55,000 nt of DNA from positions 147,501 to 202,500 of the forward strand of contig NZ_CP046524.1 in the NCBI RefSeq assembly GCF_021497945.1, in the 5' to 3' direction. Positions 15,299-24,945 of the stretch are shown here, one piece after another (the stretch's first letter is position 1; every line of letters begins with the position of its first letter). A program made the translations under genes and the position numbers. Origin of the DNA: Streptococcus oralis. Its GTDB lineage: Bacteria > Bacillota > Bacilli > Lactobacillales > Streptococcaceae. Below the pieces are notes generated by a model that was not told the origin of the DNA, did no database searches, and saw only the letters and a program-made list of their open reading frames with translations.

Positions 15299-16156
15299 TT
15301 ATATTTTTCGGCGTTTGAGAGCGAGTAAAGTTCGATAGAAAATGATTTGGCTGCTCTGGATATAGGGAAGGATTGAAAAACTAGCAATTCCAAAAGTAAT
15401 CCAATTGAGGAAGTACCAAGGGAGTAGTTGTAGGTCGAGGACAAAGCGCTGGAATTTGTAACCCTTCATCAAGAAACGGCTAGTTTTAAGGATTTGGCTT
15501 GGTTTAGCTTGTCCTAAATCCAGAGTGTCGCAGAGGAGGAATTCTACCTGCGAGTAAGCATAATGTTGCGGTACGTAGAGGAGATTGCCCACAATCATCA
15601 AGATGAGGCTCGCGAAAAAGTAGAGCCCAAAGGTCATAAGGAATTGCTCGGTTTCAACAGATGAGAGGTCAAGATTAGGAAATTCAGGATGTAGGGCAAC
15701 AAATCTTCGAGCCAAGAGATTGCTATAAAAAAGAAAATAAACCCCTACTAAGTTTGGAATGCTCCATAAAAAGAGGTAGAAACGTTTGAGGAGCAGAGTT
15801 AGGAAGGTTTGCGAGAAGCGCTCTTCAGCAAAGAGGGCCAGGCTTGATTTTACTGAGAGTTCCGTATCAGGATCCTTGAGGAGTCGGAGTGTCGCAAAGG
15901 CAGCACCTGCTAGAAAAATCGTGCTCATAAAAGAAACCACTAGCGGGAAGAGATAGGCTTGGAGCACTTGTGCCAGCATGCTGAAAAAGGATTGCTCTAA
16001 AACACTTTCCTGGAGACGAGCCAAGGGGTTGAGAAAGCCTGACAAGATGACTAGCATGCTAGGTAAGAGATAGACCAGAAAGAGGCGGGGATTTTCAGCC
16101 TGAAATTGCCTAGTCTGCAGACGAATGGTTTTTAAATCAATTTTTGGGTATTTCAT
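15299..16156 (-). CDS. DUF975 family membrane protein
   Basis: The 285-residue protein has about six hydrophobic segments and resembles the DUF975 family of Gram-positive integral membrane proteins of unknown role. I start it at ATG 16156 (MKYPKIDLKTIRLQTRQFQA), the conserved family opening; the longer reading frame upstream has no family similarity. An extended -10 (TGG-TATAAT, 16171-16163) lies only 6 bp before this ATG, so the transcript may be leaderless or nearly so. Confidence 0.75.
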   Translation of the reverse strand: MKYPKIDLKTIRLQTRQFQAENPRLFLVYLLPSMLVILSGFLNPLARLQESVLEQSFFSMLAQVLQAYLFPLVVSFMSTIFLAGAAFATLRLLKDPDTELSVKSSLALFAEERFSQTFLTLLLKRFYLFLWSIPNLVGVYFLFYSNLLARRFVALHPEFPNLDLSSVETEQFLMTFGLYFFASLILMIVGNLLYVPQHYAYSQVEFLLCDTLDLGQAKPSQILKTSRFLMKGYKFQRFVLDLQLLPWYFLNWITFGIASFSILPYIQSSQIIFYRTLLALKRRKI

Positions 16157-16162
16157 TCTCTC

Positions 16163-16171
16163 ATTATACCA
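16163..16171 (-). promoter_or_regulatory. Extended -10 promoter at the DUF975 start codon
   Basis: Minus strand TGGTATAAT. The normal start site 6-8 bp downstream would coincide with the A of ATG 16156. No good -35 is visible. Confidence 0.55.
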
Positions 16172-16238
16172 TAGTTCGTGACAGTTCCTGGTTTTTTTGA
16201 TAAAATCATACAGTATGCCTTTGGGCACAAAGTATGAA

Positions 16239-16257
16239 CTGGGACTGTCTTTCCCAG
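16239..16257 (+). other. Hairpin just upstream of the tgt ribosome site
   Basis: CTGGGA/TCCCAG with a 7-base loop, 4 bp before GGAGGT. There is no T-run after it and no known riboswitch consensus recognised. Confidence 0.35.
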
Positions 16258-16269
16258 CTTCGGAGGTAG

Positions 16270-17415
<1,146 letters not shown>

Positions 17416-17434
17416 AATGGAATTTATAGAAGCT

Positions 17435-17467
17435 AAAAATCCTACGTTTTCTCGTAGGATTTTTCTT
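17435..17467 (+). terminator. Terminator after tgt
   Basis: AAAAATCCTACG (17435-17446) pairs with CGTAGGATTTTT (17453-17464), followed by further T. Confidence 0.9.
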
Positions 17468-17515
17468 CTTTTTTTGATAGAATAAAGTGTATAACGAAAG
17501 GGAGAATAGACTCGT

Positions 17516-19333
17516 ATGCGTATTAAATGGTTTTCCTTGATTAGGATTACAGGTTTACTTCTGGTGCTTCTGTACCACTTCTTTCAGACCATCTTTCCTG
17601 GAGGATTTTTCGGGGTAGATGTCTTTTTCACATTTTCGGGATTCTTGATTACCTCCCTCCTTTTAGAAGAGTTTGGAAAGAAAAGCCAGATTGATTTGCT
17701 GGGCTTTTTTAAGAGACGGTTTTATCGGATCGTGCCACCTGTGGTTCTGATGGTTTTGGTGACCATGCCCTTTACCCTCTTAGTTCGCCAAGACTATGTT
17801 GCTGGAATTGGTGGCCAGATTGCTGGAGTTCTCGGTTTTATGACCAACTTCTACGAAATGTTAACAGGGGGAAGTTATGAATCCCAGTTCATTCCGCATC
17901 TCTTTGTTCACAACTGGAGTCTAGCTGTTGAGGTTCACTACTATATTCTCTGGGGCTTAGCGGTTTGGTTCTTGTCGAAACGTTCAAAATCTAGTAGTCA
18001 ATTGAGAGGGATGGTATTTCTTCTTTCTACGGGAGCTTTCATCATTAGCTTTTTCTCCATGTTTATTGGTAGTCTAATGGCTAGTTCCCATTCATCTGTC
18101 TACTTTTCAAGTTTAACCCATGTTTATCCCTTCTTTTTAGGAAGCATTTTGGCGACAGTTGTGGGGGTTCGTCAGACGAGCGATTTAGTCAAGCAGTTTG
18201 ACCGGACATGGGATATTCGTCAGAATCTACTGGTATTTGCTGCAGGTCTCTTGGTGTTAATGCTCTTGACTTTCTTTGTCAAGTTCACCTATCTGTTTGC
18301 ATACTTATTTGGCTTCTTGCTAGCAAGTTTAGCGGCAGTGACCATGATTTTTGCTGCGCGTGTCTTGCATGAGAAAACGCCTGAGATACAAGAACCTCGG
18401 ATCATTACATTTTTAGCGGATACCAGCTACGCGGTTTATCTCTTCCACTGGCCTTTTTATATTATCTTTTCTCAGTTGATGAGTAATCTGCCTGCTGTTA
18501 TTCTGACAATCATCTTTTCTTATTTCTTTGCTATCCTATCCTTCTATATTATTGAGCCGTTGATTGCTGGTAAATCCAATCCTTTAATACGGAAGATTAG
18601 TCGATTGCCTCATATTAAACCAATTAGTGCTGGTGCTGCTGGCATTCTTACCTTGCTTACCTTGATTATCATAGCTGTGGCTCCCCAAGTTGGAGCTTTT
18701 GAGACAGACTTGATGGTCAATGGTTTCAAACAAGCCCAGACCAATATAGGGCAAACAAAGACTCTTGCTGAACAAGCTGAACTGAGTCGCCTAGGAATTT
18801 CTGAGGGAACAAGCCTAATAGGAGATTCGGTAGCTTTGCGTGCCAATACAGCCTTACAAGAGGCACTTCCTGAAGCAAATATCAATGCCCAGGTTAGTCG
18901 AACGACCAAGCAAGCCAATGACATCATGCTCAATAATAGCCAGAACAAGGCGCTTTTAAAAACAGTTGTCATTGCAACGGGGGTCAACAATCCTGAAGGT
19001 TATAAGAATGATTTGGACAGCATCGTGAACAATCTACCGAAAGGACACCATCTGATACTGGTGACACCTTATGAGGGAGACAAGAGCAAGGACACTTATG
19101 CATCAGTGGAGCAGTATGCGGCTTATGCGAGAGAATTAGCTGAAAAGAATCCATATGTGAGCATCGCTGACTGGAATAAGGTCGCTAAGGAACACCCTGA
19201 AATCTGGGCTGGAACCGACCAAGTCCACTTTGGAAATGATAGCAACATGATTGAAGAAGGTGCTAAGCTTTACGCAGAAACGATTGCAGCTGCTGTTAAG
19301 GCTGCTCAAGAACTGCCTGTAAAATCAAAATAA
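17516..19333 (+). CDS. OatA-like membrane acyltransferase with SGNH domain
   Basis: The 605-residue protein has an N-terminal acyltransferase-3 domain of about 10-11 helices (residues 1-385; opening LLVLLYHFFQ with the family histidine, then GFFGVDVFFTFSGFLITSLL). After a linker comes an extracellular SGNH hydrolase domain: GTSLIGDSVALRAN holds the serine, ATGVNN the block III Asn, and GTDQVHFG the Asp-His pair. This layout is that of peptidoglycan O-acetyltransferases, which add acetyl groups to MurNAc and give lysozyme resistance. The cell-wall target is inferred from architecture. ATG 17516 has AAGGGAG upstream. Confidence 0.88.
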   Translation: MRIKWFSLIRITGLLLVLLYHFFQTIFPGGFFGVDVFFTFSGFLITSLLLEEFGKKSQIDLLGFFKRRFYRIVPPVVLMVLVTMPFTLLVRQDYVAGIGGQIAGVLGFMTNFYEMLTGGSYESQFIPHLFVHNWSLAVEVHYYILWGLAVWFLSKRSKSSSQLRGMVFLLSTGAFIISFFSMFIGSLMASSHSSVYFSSLTHVYPFFLGSILATVVGVRQTSDLVKQFDRTWDIRQNLLVFAAGLLVLMLLTFFVKFTYLFAYLFGFLLASLAAVTMIFAARVLHEKTPEIQEPRIITFLADTSYAVYLFHWPFYIIFSQLMSNLPAVILTIIFSYFFAILSFYIIEPLIAGKSNPLIRKISRLPHIKPISAGAAGILTLLTLIIIAVAPQVGAFETDLMVNGFKQAQTNIGQTKTLAEQAELSRLGISEGTSLIGDSVALRANTALQEALPEANINAQVSRTTKQANDIMLNNSQNKALLKTVVIATGVNNPEGYKNDLDSIVNNLPKGHHLILVTPYEGDKSKDTYASVEQYAAYARELAEKNPYVSIADWNKVAKEHPEIWAGTDQVHFGNDSNMIEEGAKLYAETIAAAVKAAQELPVKSK

Positions 19334-19337
19334 GATT

Positions 19338-19363
19338 AAAGAGTTGGAGAAATCCAGCTCTTT
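19338..19363 (+). terminator. Terminator after the acyltransferase gene
   Basis: AAAGAGTTGGA pairs with TCCAGCTCTTT (one G-U pair) around a GAAA loop, followed by T-rich sequence. Confidence 0.75.
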
Positions 19364-19380
19364 TAAAATATCCACGAAAA

Positions 19381-19423
19381 ATAGGTCTATACCATTTACA
19401 AATGAAAAAGAAAGGTTTATAAT
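19381..19423 (+). promoter_or_regulatory. nagA promoter with NagR-type operator
   Basis: TTTACA (19395-19400), 17 bp, TATAAT (19418-19423). ATAGGTCTATACCAT (19381-19395) abuts the -35 and resembles the GGTCTANACC core bound by GntR-family NagR/DasR regulators that sense glucosamine-6-phosphate. Confidence 0.65.
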
Positions 19424-19473
19424 GTAATTGACATAATAAATTCTAGAAACAATCTATCAAGGAGGTTATCATT

Positions 19474-20625
19474 ATGCCTAATTATATTAAAGCGGATCAG
19501 TTTTTCTACCCACACGGAGTTCGTCGTGGTGGTTACTTAGAACTTGTGGATGGCAAGTTTGGAAAACATGTAGAACAGATTCCTGAAGGAGCTGAGGTGA
19601 TTGACTATACAGGTTATAGCATTGCCCCAGGACTTGTGGATACCCACATTCATGGATTTGGCGGTGTGGATGTCATGGATAATAACATCGAAGGAACCCT
19701 TCATACCATGAGTGAAGGACTACTTAGCACGGGTGTTACTAGCTTCTTGCCAACGACGTTGACTTCCTCTTACGAGCAGTTGCTTGCGGTAACTGAAAAT
19801 ATCGGTGCTCGTTACCAGGAAGCAAGTGGAGCCAAGATTCGTGGAATCTATTTTGAAGGCCCTTATTTCACAGAGAAATACAAAGGAGCTCAAAACCCTG
19901 CCTATATGAAAGATCCTCGTATGGATGAGTTTCGTGCTTGGCAAAAAGCTGCCAATGGCTTGCTTAATAAAATTGCCCTTGCGCCAGAACGCGAAGGTGT
20001 AGAAGACTTTGTTCGTACAGTTACGGGTGAAGGAGTGACTGTTGCTCTTGGACACTCCAATGCGACTTTTGATGAAGCTAAAAAAGCAGTCGATGCTGGA
20101 GCAAGCGTTTGGGTACATGCCTACAATGGGATGCGTGGGTTGACTCACCGTGAACTCGGTATGGTCGGAGCCATGTATGAGTTGCCACATACTTACGCAG
20201 AATTGATTTGTGACGGTCACCACGTAGATCCAAAGGCCTGTGACATTTTGCTCAAACAAAAGGGAACTGAAAATATTGCCCTTATCACAGACTGTATGAC
20301 AGCGGGTGGCTTGGAAGATGGAGACTACATGTTGGGAGAATTCCCGGTAGTAGTTGCCAATGGAACTGCTCGCCTCAAATCTACAGGCAATTTGGCAGGT
20401 TCTATCCTCAAACTCAAAGATGGTTTGAAGAATGTGGTTGAATGGGGCATTGCGAATCCACATGAAGCAGTCATGATGGCCAGTCTCAACCCAGCAAAAT
20501 CTGTTCACATTGATGATGTCTGTGGTCAAATCCGTGAAGGTTACGATGCTGACTTTATCGTACTAGATAAAGATTTGGAATTAGTTGCAACCTATCTAGA
20601 TGGTGTGAAACGTTATCAAGCATAA
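19474..20625 (+). CDS. nagA: N-acetylglucosamine-6-phosphate deacetylase
   Basis: The 383-residue amidohydrolase removes acetate from GlcNAc-6-phosphate to give glucosamine-6-phosphate, used when growing on amino sugars or recycling wall. Metal- and substrate-binding motifs are VDTHIHGFGGVDVMD (HxH), FEGPYF (Glu), ALGHSNATFDEA (His) and the catalytic Asp in LITDCMTAGG. AAGGAGG lies 8 bp before ATG 19474. It is monocistronic, with a palindromic operator at its promoter and a terminator downstream. Confidence 0.96.
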   Translation: MPNYIKADQFFYPHGVRRGGYLELVDGKFGKHVEQIPEGAEVIDYTGYSIAPGLVDTHIHGFGGVDVMDNNIEGTLHTMSEGLLSTGVTSFLPTTLTSSYEQLLAVTENIGARYQEASGAKIRGIYFEGPYFTEKYKGAQNPAYMKDPRMDEFRAWQKAANGLLNKIALAPEREGVEDFVRTVTGEGVTVALGHSNATFDEAKKAVDAGASVWVHAYNGMRGLTHRELGMVGAMYELPHTYAELICDGHHVDPKACDILLKQKGTENIALITDCMTAGGLEDGDYMLGEFPVVVANGTARLKSTGNLAGSILKLKDGLKNVVEWGIANPHEAVMMASLNPAKSVHIDDVCGQIREGYDADFIVLDKDLELVATYLDGVKRYQA

Positions 20626-20626
20626 T

Positions 20627-20661
20627 AAAAAGCAGAGGCTGTGACTCAGCCTTTGCTTTTC
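20627..20661 (+). terminator. Terminator after nagA
   Basis: AAAAGCAGAGGCTG pairs with CAGCCTTTGCTTTT (one mismatch), ending in T. Confidence 0.8.
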
Positions 20662-20770
20662 TATTTAGAGGTATCTTCAGAAAGCTAGAAGATTATTCTA
20701 TAATGAAGCAAAATCCTTTCATTGTTCTAGAAAATTCGTTATAATATACGGTACAAAGGAAGTAGTGAAA

Positions 20771-21136
20771 ATGTATCGTGTTATAGAAATGTATGGGGAT
20801 TTTGAACCGTGGTGGTTTATAGAAGGCTGGGAAGAAGATGTCATCATGAGTCAATCTTTTGACAAGTATTATGATGCCCTAAAATATTATAAATCATGCT
20901 GGTTTGAGTTGGAAAAGAAGAATCCTCTTTATAAGAGTCGGAGTGATTTGATGACTATTTTTTGGGATCCTGCTGATAAACGCTGGTGTGATGAGTGTGA
21001 TGAGTACTTGCAGCAGTATCATTCTTTGGCTCTTTTACAGGATGAGCAAGTCATCCCCGATGAAAAGCTACGTCCAGGCTACGAAAAACAAACAGGTCAA
21101 GAAAAACACCGTTCTTGCCGCATGAAATGGAGATAA
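20771..21136 (+). CDS. DUF1033 family protein
   Basis: The 121-residue soluble protein opens MYRVIEMYGDFEPWWFIEGW, typical of the DUF1033 family found beside competence genes in streptococci and relatives. Tryptophan- and tyrosine-rich; function unknown. ATG 20771 is preferred because AAAGGAAG ends 8 bp upstream; an in-frame GTG at 20765 lies too close. It is followed by a terminator and then by the comG operon's own promoter. Confidence 0.75.
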   Translation: MYRVIEMYGDFEPWWFIEGWEEDVIMSQSFDKYYDALKYYKSCWFELEKKNPLYKSRSDLMTIFWDPADKRWCDECDEYLQQYHSLALLQDEQVIPDEKLRPGYEKQTGQEKHRSCRMKWR

Positions 21137-21137
21137 A

Positions 21138-21166
21138 AAGTAACTTTTAAAAGTTGCTTTTTATTT
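21138..21166 (+). terminator. Terminator before the comG operon
   Basis: AAAAGTAACTT and AAGTTGCTTTT pair with one mismatch around TTAA, followed by a T-rich tail that runs into the cin box region. Confidence 0.7.
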
Positions 21167-21174
21167 TTTCCAAT

Positions 21175-21185
21175 TTTTTCGAATA
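21175..21185 (+). promoter_or_regulatory. ComX (cin) box of the comG operon
   Basis: TTTTTCGAATA, i.e. TTCGAATA at 21178-21185 after a T-run, matches the sigma-X consensus TACGAATA at seven of eight positions and lies 20 bp before the comGA start codon. This is the expected place for the alternative sigma factor encoded at 50545. Confidence 0.8.
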
Positions 21186-21205
21186 GTATAGGTGAGGAGG
21201 TAAGT

Positions 21206-22147
21206 ATGGTTCAAGAAATCGCACAAGAGATCATTCGTTCGGCTAGGAGAAAAGGTGCACAAGACATTTATTTTGTTCCTAAATTAGATGCGTATGAACT
21301 CCATATGAGAGTGGGAGACGAAAGATGTAAAATCGGTTGTTATGATTTTGAAAAATTTGCTGCTGTGATTAGTCATTTCAAGTTTGTAGCTGGGATGAAT
21401 GTAGGAGAAAAGCGTCGCAGTCAGCTGGGTTCTTGTGATTATCAGTATGACGAAAAGGTTTCTTCACTGCGTTTGTCCACCGTGGGAGATTATCGGGGAC
21501 ATGAGAGTTTGGTCATTCGTTTGTTACACGATGAGGAGCAGGATCTGCATTTCTGGTTTCAGGATATTGGAGAACTGGGCAAGCAATACAGGCAACGGGG
21601 TCTCTATCTATTTGCAGGTCCCGTCGGAAGTGGCAAGACGACGCTGATGCACGAATTGGCTAAGTCTCTGTTTAAGGGGCAGCAGGTTATGTCCATCGAA
21701 GACCCTGTCGAGATCAAGCAGGAAGAGATGTTGCAGTTGCAGTTGAATGAGGCGATTGGCTTGACCTATGAAAATCTAATCAAACTATCCTTGCGTCATC
21801 GTCCCGATCTTTTGATTATCGGTGAAATTCGTGACAGCGAGACGGCGCGTGCAGTGGTCAGAGCCAGTTTGACAGGGGCGACAGTTTTTTCAACCATTCA
21901 TGCCAAGAGTATCCGAGGTGTTTATGAACGTCTTCTGGAGTTGGGTGTGACGGAGGAGGAACTAGCAGTTGTCCTGCAAGGAGTCTGCTACCAGAGATTA
22001 ATCGGGGGAGGAGGAATCGTTGACTTTGCAAACAAAGACTATCAAGAACACCAGCCAACTAGCTGGAATGAGCAGATTGACCAGCTTCTTAAAGATGGAC
22101 ATATCACAAGTCTTCAGGCTGAAACGGAAAAAATTAGCTACAGCTAA
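21206..22147 (+). CDS. comGA: Competence pilus assembly ATPase ComGA (CglA/ComYA)
   Basis: The 313-residue GspE/PilB-type ATPase powers assembly of the DNA-uptake pilus at the membrane. Walker A is GPVGSGKTTLMHEL, the Asp box is MSIEDPVEIK and Walker B is RPDLLIIGEIRDSETAR. It lacks the long N-terminal domain of type II secretion ATPases, as usual for ComGA. First gene of the operon, directly after the cin box, with GAGGAGG 5 bp before ATG 21206. It overlaps comGB. Confidence 0.96.
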   Translation: MVQEIAQEIIRSARRKGAQDIYFVPKLDAYELHMRVGDERCKIGCYDFEKFAAVISHFKFVAGMNVGEKRRSQLGSCDYQYDEKVSSLRLSTVGDYRGHESLVIRLLHDEEQDLHFWFQDIGELGKQYRQRGLYLFAGPVGSGKTTLMHELAKSLFKGQQVMSIEDPVEIKQEEMLQLQLNEAIGLTYENLIKLSLRHRPDLLIIGEIRDSETARAVVRASLTGATVFSTIHAKSIRGVYERLLELGVTEEELAVVLQGVCYQRLIGGGGIVDFANKDYQEHQPTSWNEQIDQLLKDGHITSLQAETEKISYS

Positions 22148-23111
22148 GCAGAAGAAAATCATCACCCTGTTTAACAATCTCTTCTCCAGTGGTTTTCATT
22201 TGGTGGAAATTATTTCTTTCTTGGGGAGAAGTGCCTTGCTAGAAAAGGACTATGTGACACAGATGCACCAAGGGCTGTCTCAGGGGAAATCTTTCTCAGA
22301 AATGATGGAAAGTTTAGGATTTTCAGGTGCCATTGTGACTCAGTTATCCCTAGCTGAAGTTCATGGGAATCTTCATCTGAGTTTGGGAAAGATAGAAGAA
22401 TATTTGGATAATTTGGCCAAGGTTAAGAAAAAGTTAATCGAAGTGGCGACCTATCCTTTGATTTTGCTGGGATTTCTCTTGTTAATCATGCTGGGATTGA
22501 GAAACTATCTACTACCCCAACTGGACAGTAGCAATATTGCCACCCAAATCATCGGTAATCTGCCACAAATTTTTCTTGGACTAGTGTTGGTTTGCTCTCT
22601 GTCTCTACTTTTAGCTCTCACTTTCTACAAAAGAAGTACCAAGATGGGGGTCTTCTCGATGTTGGCACGGATTCCCTTTCTTGGAATCTTTGTCCAGACC
22701 TATCTGACAGCTTATTACGCGCGTGAATGGGGCAATATGATTTCGCAGGGAATGGAGCTGACGCAGATTTTTCAAATCATGCAGGAACAAGGTTCTCAGC
22801 TCTTTAAAGAAATCGGTCAAGATTTGGCTCAAGCCCTGCAAAATGGCCGCGAATTTTCTCAAACCATAGCGACCTATCCTTTCTTTAAAAAGGAGTTGAG
22901 TCTCATCATTGAGTATGGGGAAGTCAAGTCCAAGCTGGGGAGTGAGTTGGAAATCTATGCCGAAAAAACTTGGGAAGCCTTTTTTACCCGAGTCAACCGC
23001 ACCATGAATCTGGTGCAGCCACTGGTTTTTATCTTTGTGGCCCTGATTATCGTTTTACTTTATGCGGCAATGCTTATGCCCATGTATCAAAATATGGAGG
23101 TAAATTTTTAA
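22095..23111 (+). CDS. comGB: Competence pilus membrane protein ComGB (CglB/ComYB)
   Basis: The 338-residue GspF/PilC-type platform protein has two T2SF-like halves and three clear transmembrane segments (about 135-155, 185-205 and 315-335). It is the inner-membrane base of the competence pilus. I start it at ATG 22095 (MDISQVFRLKRKK), which gives the family length; the frame is open further upstream inside comGA. It overlaps comGA by 53 bp and ends 1 bp before comGC. Confidence 0.92.
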   Translation: MDISQVFRLKRKKLATAKQKKIITLFNNLFSSGFHLVEIISFLGRSALLEKDYVTQMHQGLSQGKSFSEMMESLGFSGAIVTQLSLAEVHGNLHLSLGKIEEYLDNLAKVKKKLIEVATYPLILLGFLLLIMLGLRNYLLPQLDSSNIATQIIGNLPQIFLGLVLVCSLSLLLALTFYKRSTKMGVFSMLARIPFLGIFVQTYLTAYYAREWGNMISQGMELTQIFQIMQEQGSQLFKEIGQDLAQALQNGREFSQTIATYPFFKKELSLIIEYGEVKSKLGSELEIYAEKTWEAFFTRVNRTMNLVQPLVFIFVALIIVLLYAAMLMPMYQNMEVNF

Positions 23112-23112
23112 A

Positions 23113-23436
23113 ATGAACAAACTCATGACAAATTTTAAAAAAGCCAAGGTTCAAGCTTTCACTCTGGTAGAGATGTTAGTCGTCTTGCTCATCATCAGCG
23201 TACTCCTCTTGCTCTTTGTGCCCAATTTGACCAAGCAAAAGGATGTTGTTGATGACAAAGGAAAGGCTGCAGTTGTCAAGGTGGTGGAAAGCCAGGCAGA
23301 ACTTTATAGTCTGGACAAGAATGAAGATGCTAGCTTAAGTAAATTACAGGCGGACGGACGTATCACAGCAGAGCAAGTCAAGGCTTATAAAGACTACTAT
23401 GCGAAACAAAAAACAAGTCAGACTGTTGCAGATTAA
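23113..23436 (+). CDS. comGC: Major competence pilin ComGC (CglC/ComYC)
   Basis: This 107-residue type IV prepilin has a basic leader ending QAFTLVEMLVVLLIISVLLL. The prepilin peptidase is expected to cut before Phe, leaving Glu at mature position 5. The hydrophobic helix drives pilus packing. It forms the main pilus shaft that binds and pulls in DNA. The start lies 1 bp after comGB. Confidence 0.96.
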   Translation: MNKLMTNFKKAKVQAFTLVEMLVVLLIISVLLLLFVPNLTKQKDVVDDKGKAAVVKVVESQAELYSLDKNEDASLSKLQADGRITAEQVKAYKDYYAKQKTSQTVAD

Positions 23437-23833
23437 GGCCTTTACCATGTTTGAAAGTCTCTTGGTTTTGGGACTTGTGAGTATCATTGCTTTGGCTTTG
23501 TCAAGCTCAGTCCAGTCTAGTTTTGCTGCGGTTGAGGAGCAGATTTTCTTTATGGAATTTGAAGAACTCTATCGGGAAACGCAAAAACGCAGTGTTGCTA
23601 GTCAGCAAAAGACCAGCTTGAATTTAGAGGGACAGACCATTAGCAATGGCAGTCAAAAATTAATCGTTCCCAAAGGAATTCAAGCACCATCAGGACAGAC
23701 GATTCACTTTGACCGAGCTGGTGGGAATAGATCTCTGGCTAAGGTTGAATTTCAGACCAGCAAAGGAGCAATCAGCTATCGATTATATCTAGGAAATGGA
23801 AAAATTAAACGCATTAAAGAAACAAAAAATTAG
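23399..23833 (+). CDS. comGD: Minor competence pseudopilin ComGD (CglD/ComYD)
   Basis: The 144-residue prepilin has the cleavage motif IKAFTMFESLLVLGLVSIIA and a soluble beta-rich C-terminus. It is a minor pilin, probably at the pilus tip. ATG 23399 lies 38 bp inside comGC, the usual overlapping arrangement. Translation of the two is probably coupled. Confidence 0.92.
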   Translation: MRNKKQVRLLQIKAFTMFESLLVLGLVSIIALALSSSVQSSFAAVEEQIFFMEFEELYRETQKRSVASQQKTSLNLEGQTISNGSQKLIVPKGIQAPSGQTIHFDRAGGNRSLAKVEFQTSKGAISYRLYLGNGKIKRIKETKN

Positions 23834-24098
23834 GGCAGTGATTTTACTAGAAGCAGTAGTAGCTCTGGCCGTATTTGCCAGTATTGCAACCCTTCTTTTG
23901 GGACAAATCCAGAAAAATAGACAAGAAGAGGCAGAAATTTTGCAAAAAGAGGAAGTCTTACGTGTCGCTAAGATGGCCTTGCAGACGGGACAAAATCAAG
24001 TGAAGGTCAACGGAGTTGAGATTCAGGTATTTGCTAGTGAAAAAGGAGTGGAGGTCTACCATGGTTCAGAGAAGTTGCTCGACCTTAAAGAGCAGTAA
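23796..24098 (+). CDS. comGE: Minor competence pseudopilin ComGE (CglE/ComYE)
   Basis: The 100-residue protein has a basic start and a hydrophobic segment ([20 protein letters not shown]) with the conserved Glu, followed by a short polar domain. It overlaps comGD by 38 bp and comGF by 38 bp. Identified mainly by position and by the prepilin-like helix. Confidence 0.88.
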   Translation: MEKLNALKKQKIRAVILLEAVVALAVFASIATLLLGQIQKNRQEEAEILQKEEVLRVAKMALQTGQNQVKVNGVEIQVFASEKGVEVYHGSEKLLDLKEQ

Positions 24099-24522
24099 GG
24101 TAAGAGCTTTCACTCTTTTAGAATCTCTGATTGCCCTTATCGTCATTAGCGGAGGCTTGCTCCTCTTTCAAGCTATGAGTCAGCTCCTCATTTCAGAAGT
24201 TCGTTACCAGCAGCAAAGAGAGCAAAAGGAGTGGCTCTTGTTTGTGGATCAGCTGGAGGCGGAGTTAGAGCGTTCGCAGTTCGAAAAGGTGGAAGGCAAT
24301 CGTATTTATATGAAGCAGGATGGCAAGGAAATTGCGATAGGCAAGTCTAAATCGGAAGATTTTCGAAAAACCGATAGCAGTGGACGAGGCTACCAACCTA
24401 TGGTTTATGGATTGAAATCAGCACAAATCACAGAGGAAAATCAACTGGTTCGCTTTCACTTCCAATTTCAAAAAGGCTTAGAAAGGGAGTTCATCTATCG
24501 TGTGGAAAAAGCAAAAAGTTAA
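24061..24522 (+). CDS. comGF: Minor competence pseudopilin ComGF (CglF/ComYF)
   Basis: The 153-residue prepilin has the motif [20 protein letters not shown] and a C-terminal soluble domain. I use ATG 24061 ([17 protein letters not shown]), which leaves a normal short basic leader; the frame runs upstream to a TTG without a good ribosome site. It overlaps both neighbours in the operon. Confidence 0.9.
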   Translation: MVQRSCSTLKSSKVRAFTLLESLIALIVISGGLLLFQAMSQLLISEVRYQQQREQKEWLLFVDQLEAELERSQFEKVEGNRIYMKQDGKEIAIGKSKSEDFRKTDSSGRGYQPMVYGLKSAQITEENQLVRFHFQFQKGLEREFIYRVEKAKS

Positions 24523-24913
24523 GGCAGGCGTTCTCCTATATGCAGTGACTATGGCAGCCATCTTTAGTCTATTGCTGCAGTTTTATTTGAATCGGCAAGT
24601 AGCCCATCACAAAGACTTTGCCCTAAACAAAGAAAAGTTGGTAGCTTTTGCCATGGCCAAGCGAAGTAAAGATAAGGTTGAACAAGAAAGTGGGGAACGA
24701 GTCTTTAACCTGGGAAAAGTTACTTATCAAAATACGAAAACAGGTTTTGCAACAAGTGTTCGAATGAATAAGAGCAACTATGAATTTCTCTTTCCTTCGA
24801 TGAAACCCAAGGAAAAGAAAACGGATAAAAAGCAACAGGTAGCGACTGATTCAAGTCAAGAACTAAATCAGACAAAAACAGAAAATAAGGCAGATAAGAA
24901 AGCCAATTCCTAG
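24500..24913 (+). CDS. comGG: Competence protein ComGG (CglG/ComYG)
   Basis: The 137-residue protein has an N-terminal hydrophobic segment ([20 protein letters not shown]) and a Lys/Glu/Gln-rich tail, as in ComGG. The start is GTG 24500, inside the end of comGF. The cleavage site is not canonical. Last of the seven pilus genes. Confidence 0.88.
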   Translation: MWKKQKVKAGVLLYAVTMAAIFSLLLQFYLNRQVAHHKDFALNKEKLVAFAMAKRSKDKVEQESGERVFNLGKVTYQNTKTGFATSVRMNKSNYEFLFPSMKPKEKKTDKKQQVATDSSQELNQTKTENKADKKANS

Positions 24914-24945
24914 GTAATTCAACTTCTTTGTGTTAAACTAAAAGT

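Noticed and set aside
19720..20529. Long minus-strand frame (269 codons) opposite nagA
   Set aside because: nagA is unmistakable on the plus strand; the antisense frame is a codon-bias shadow with no promoter or ribosome site.
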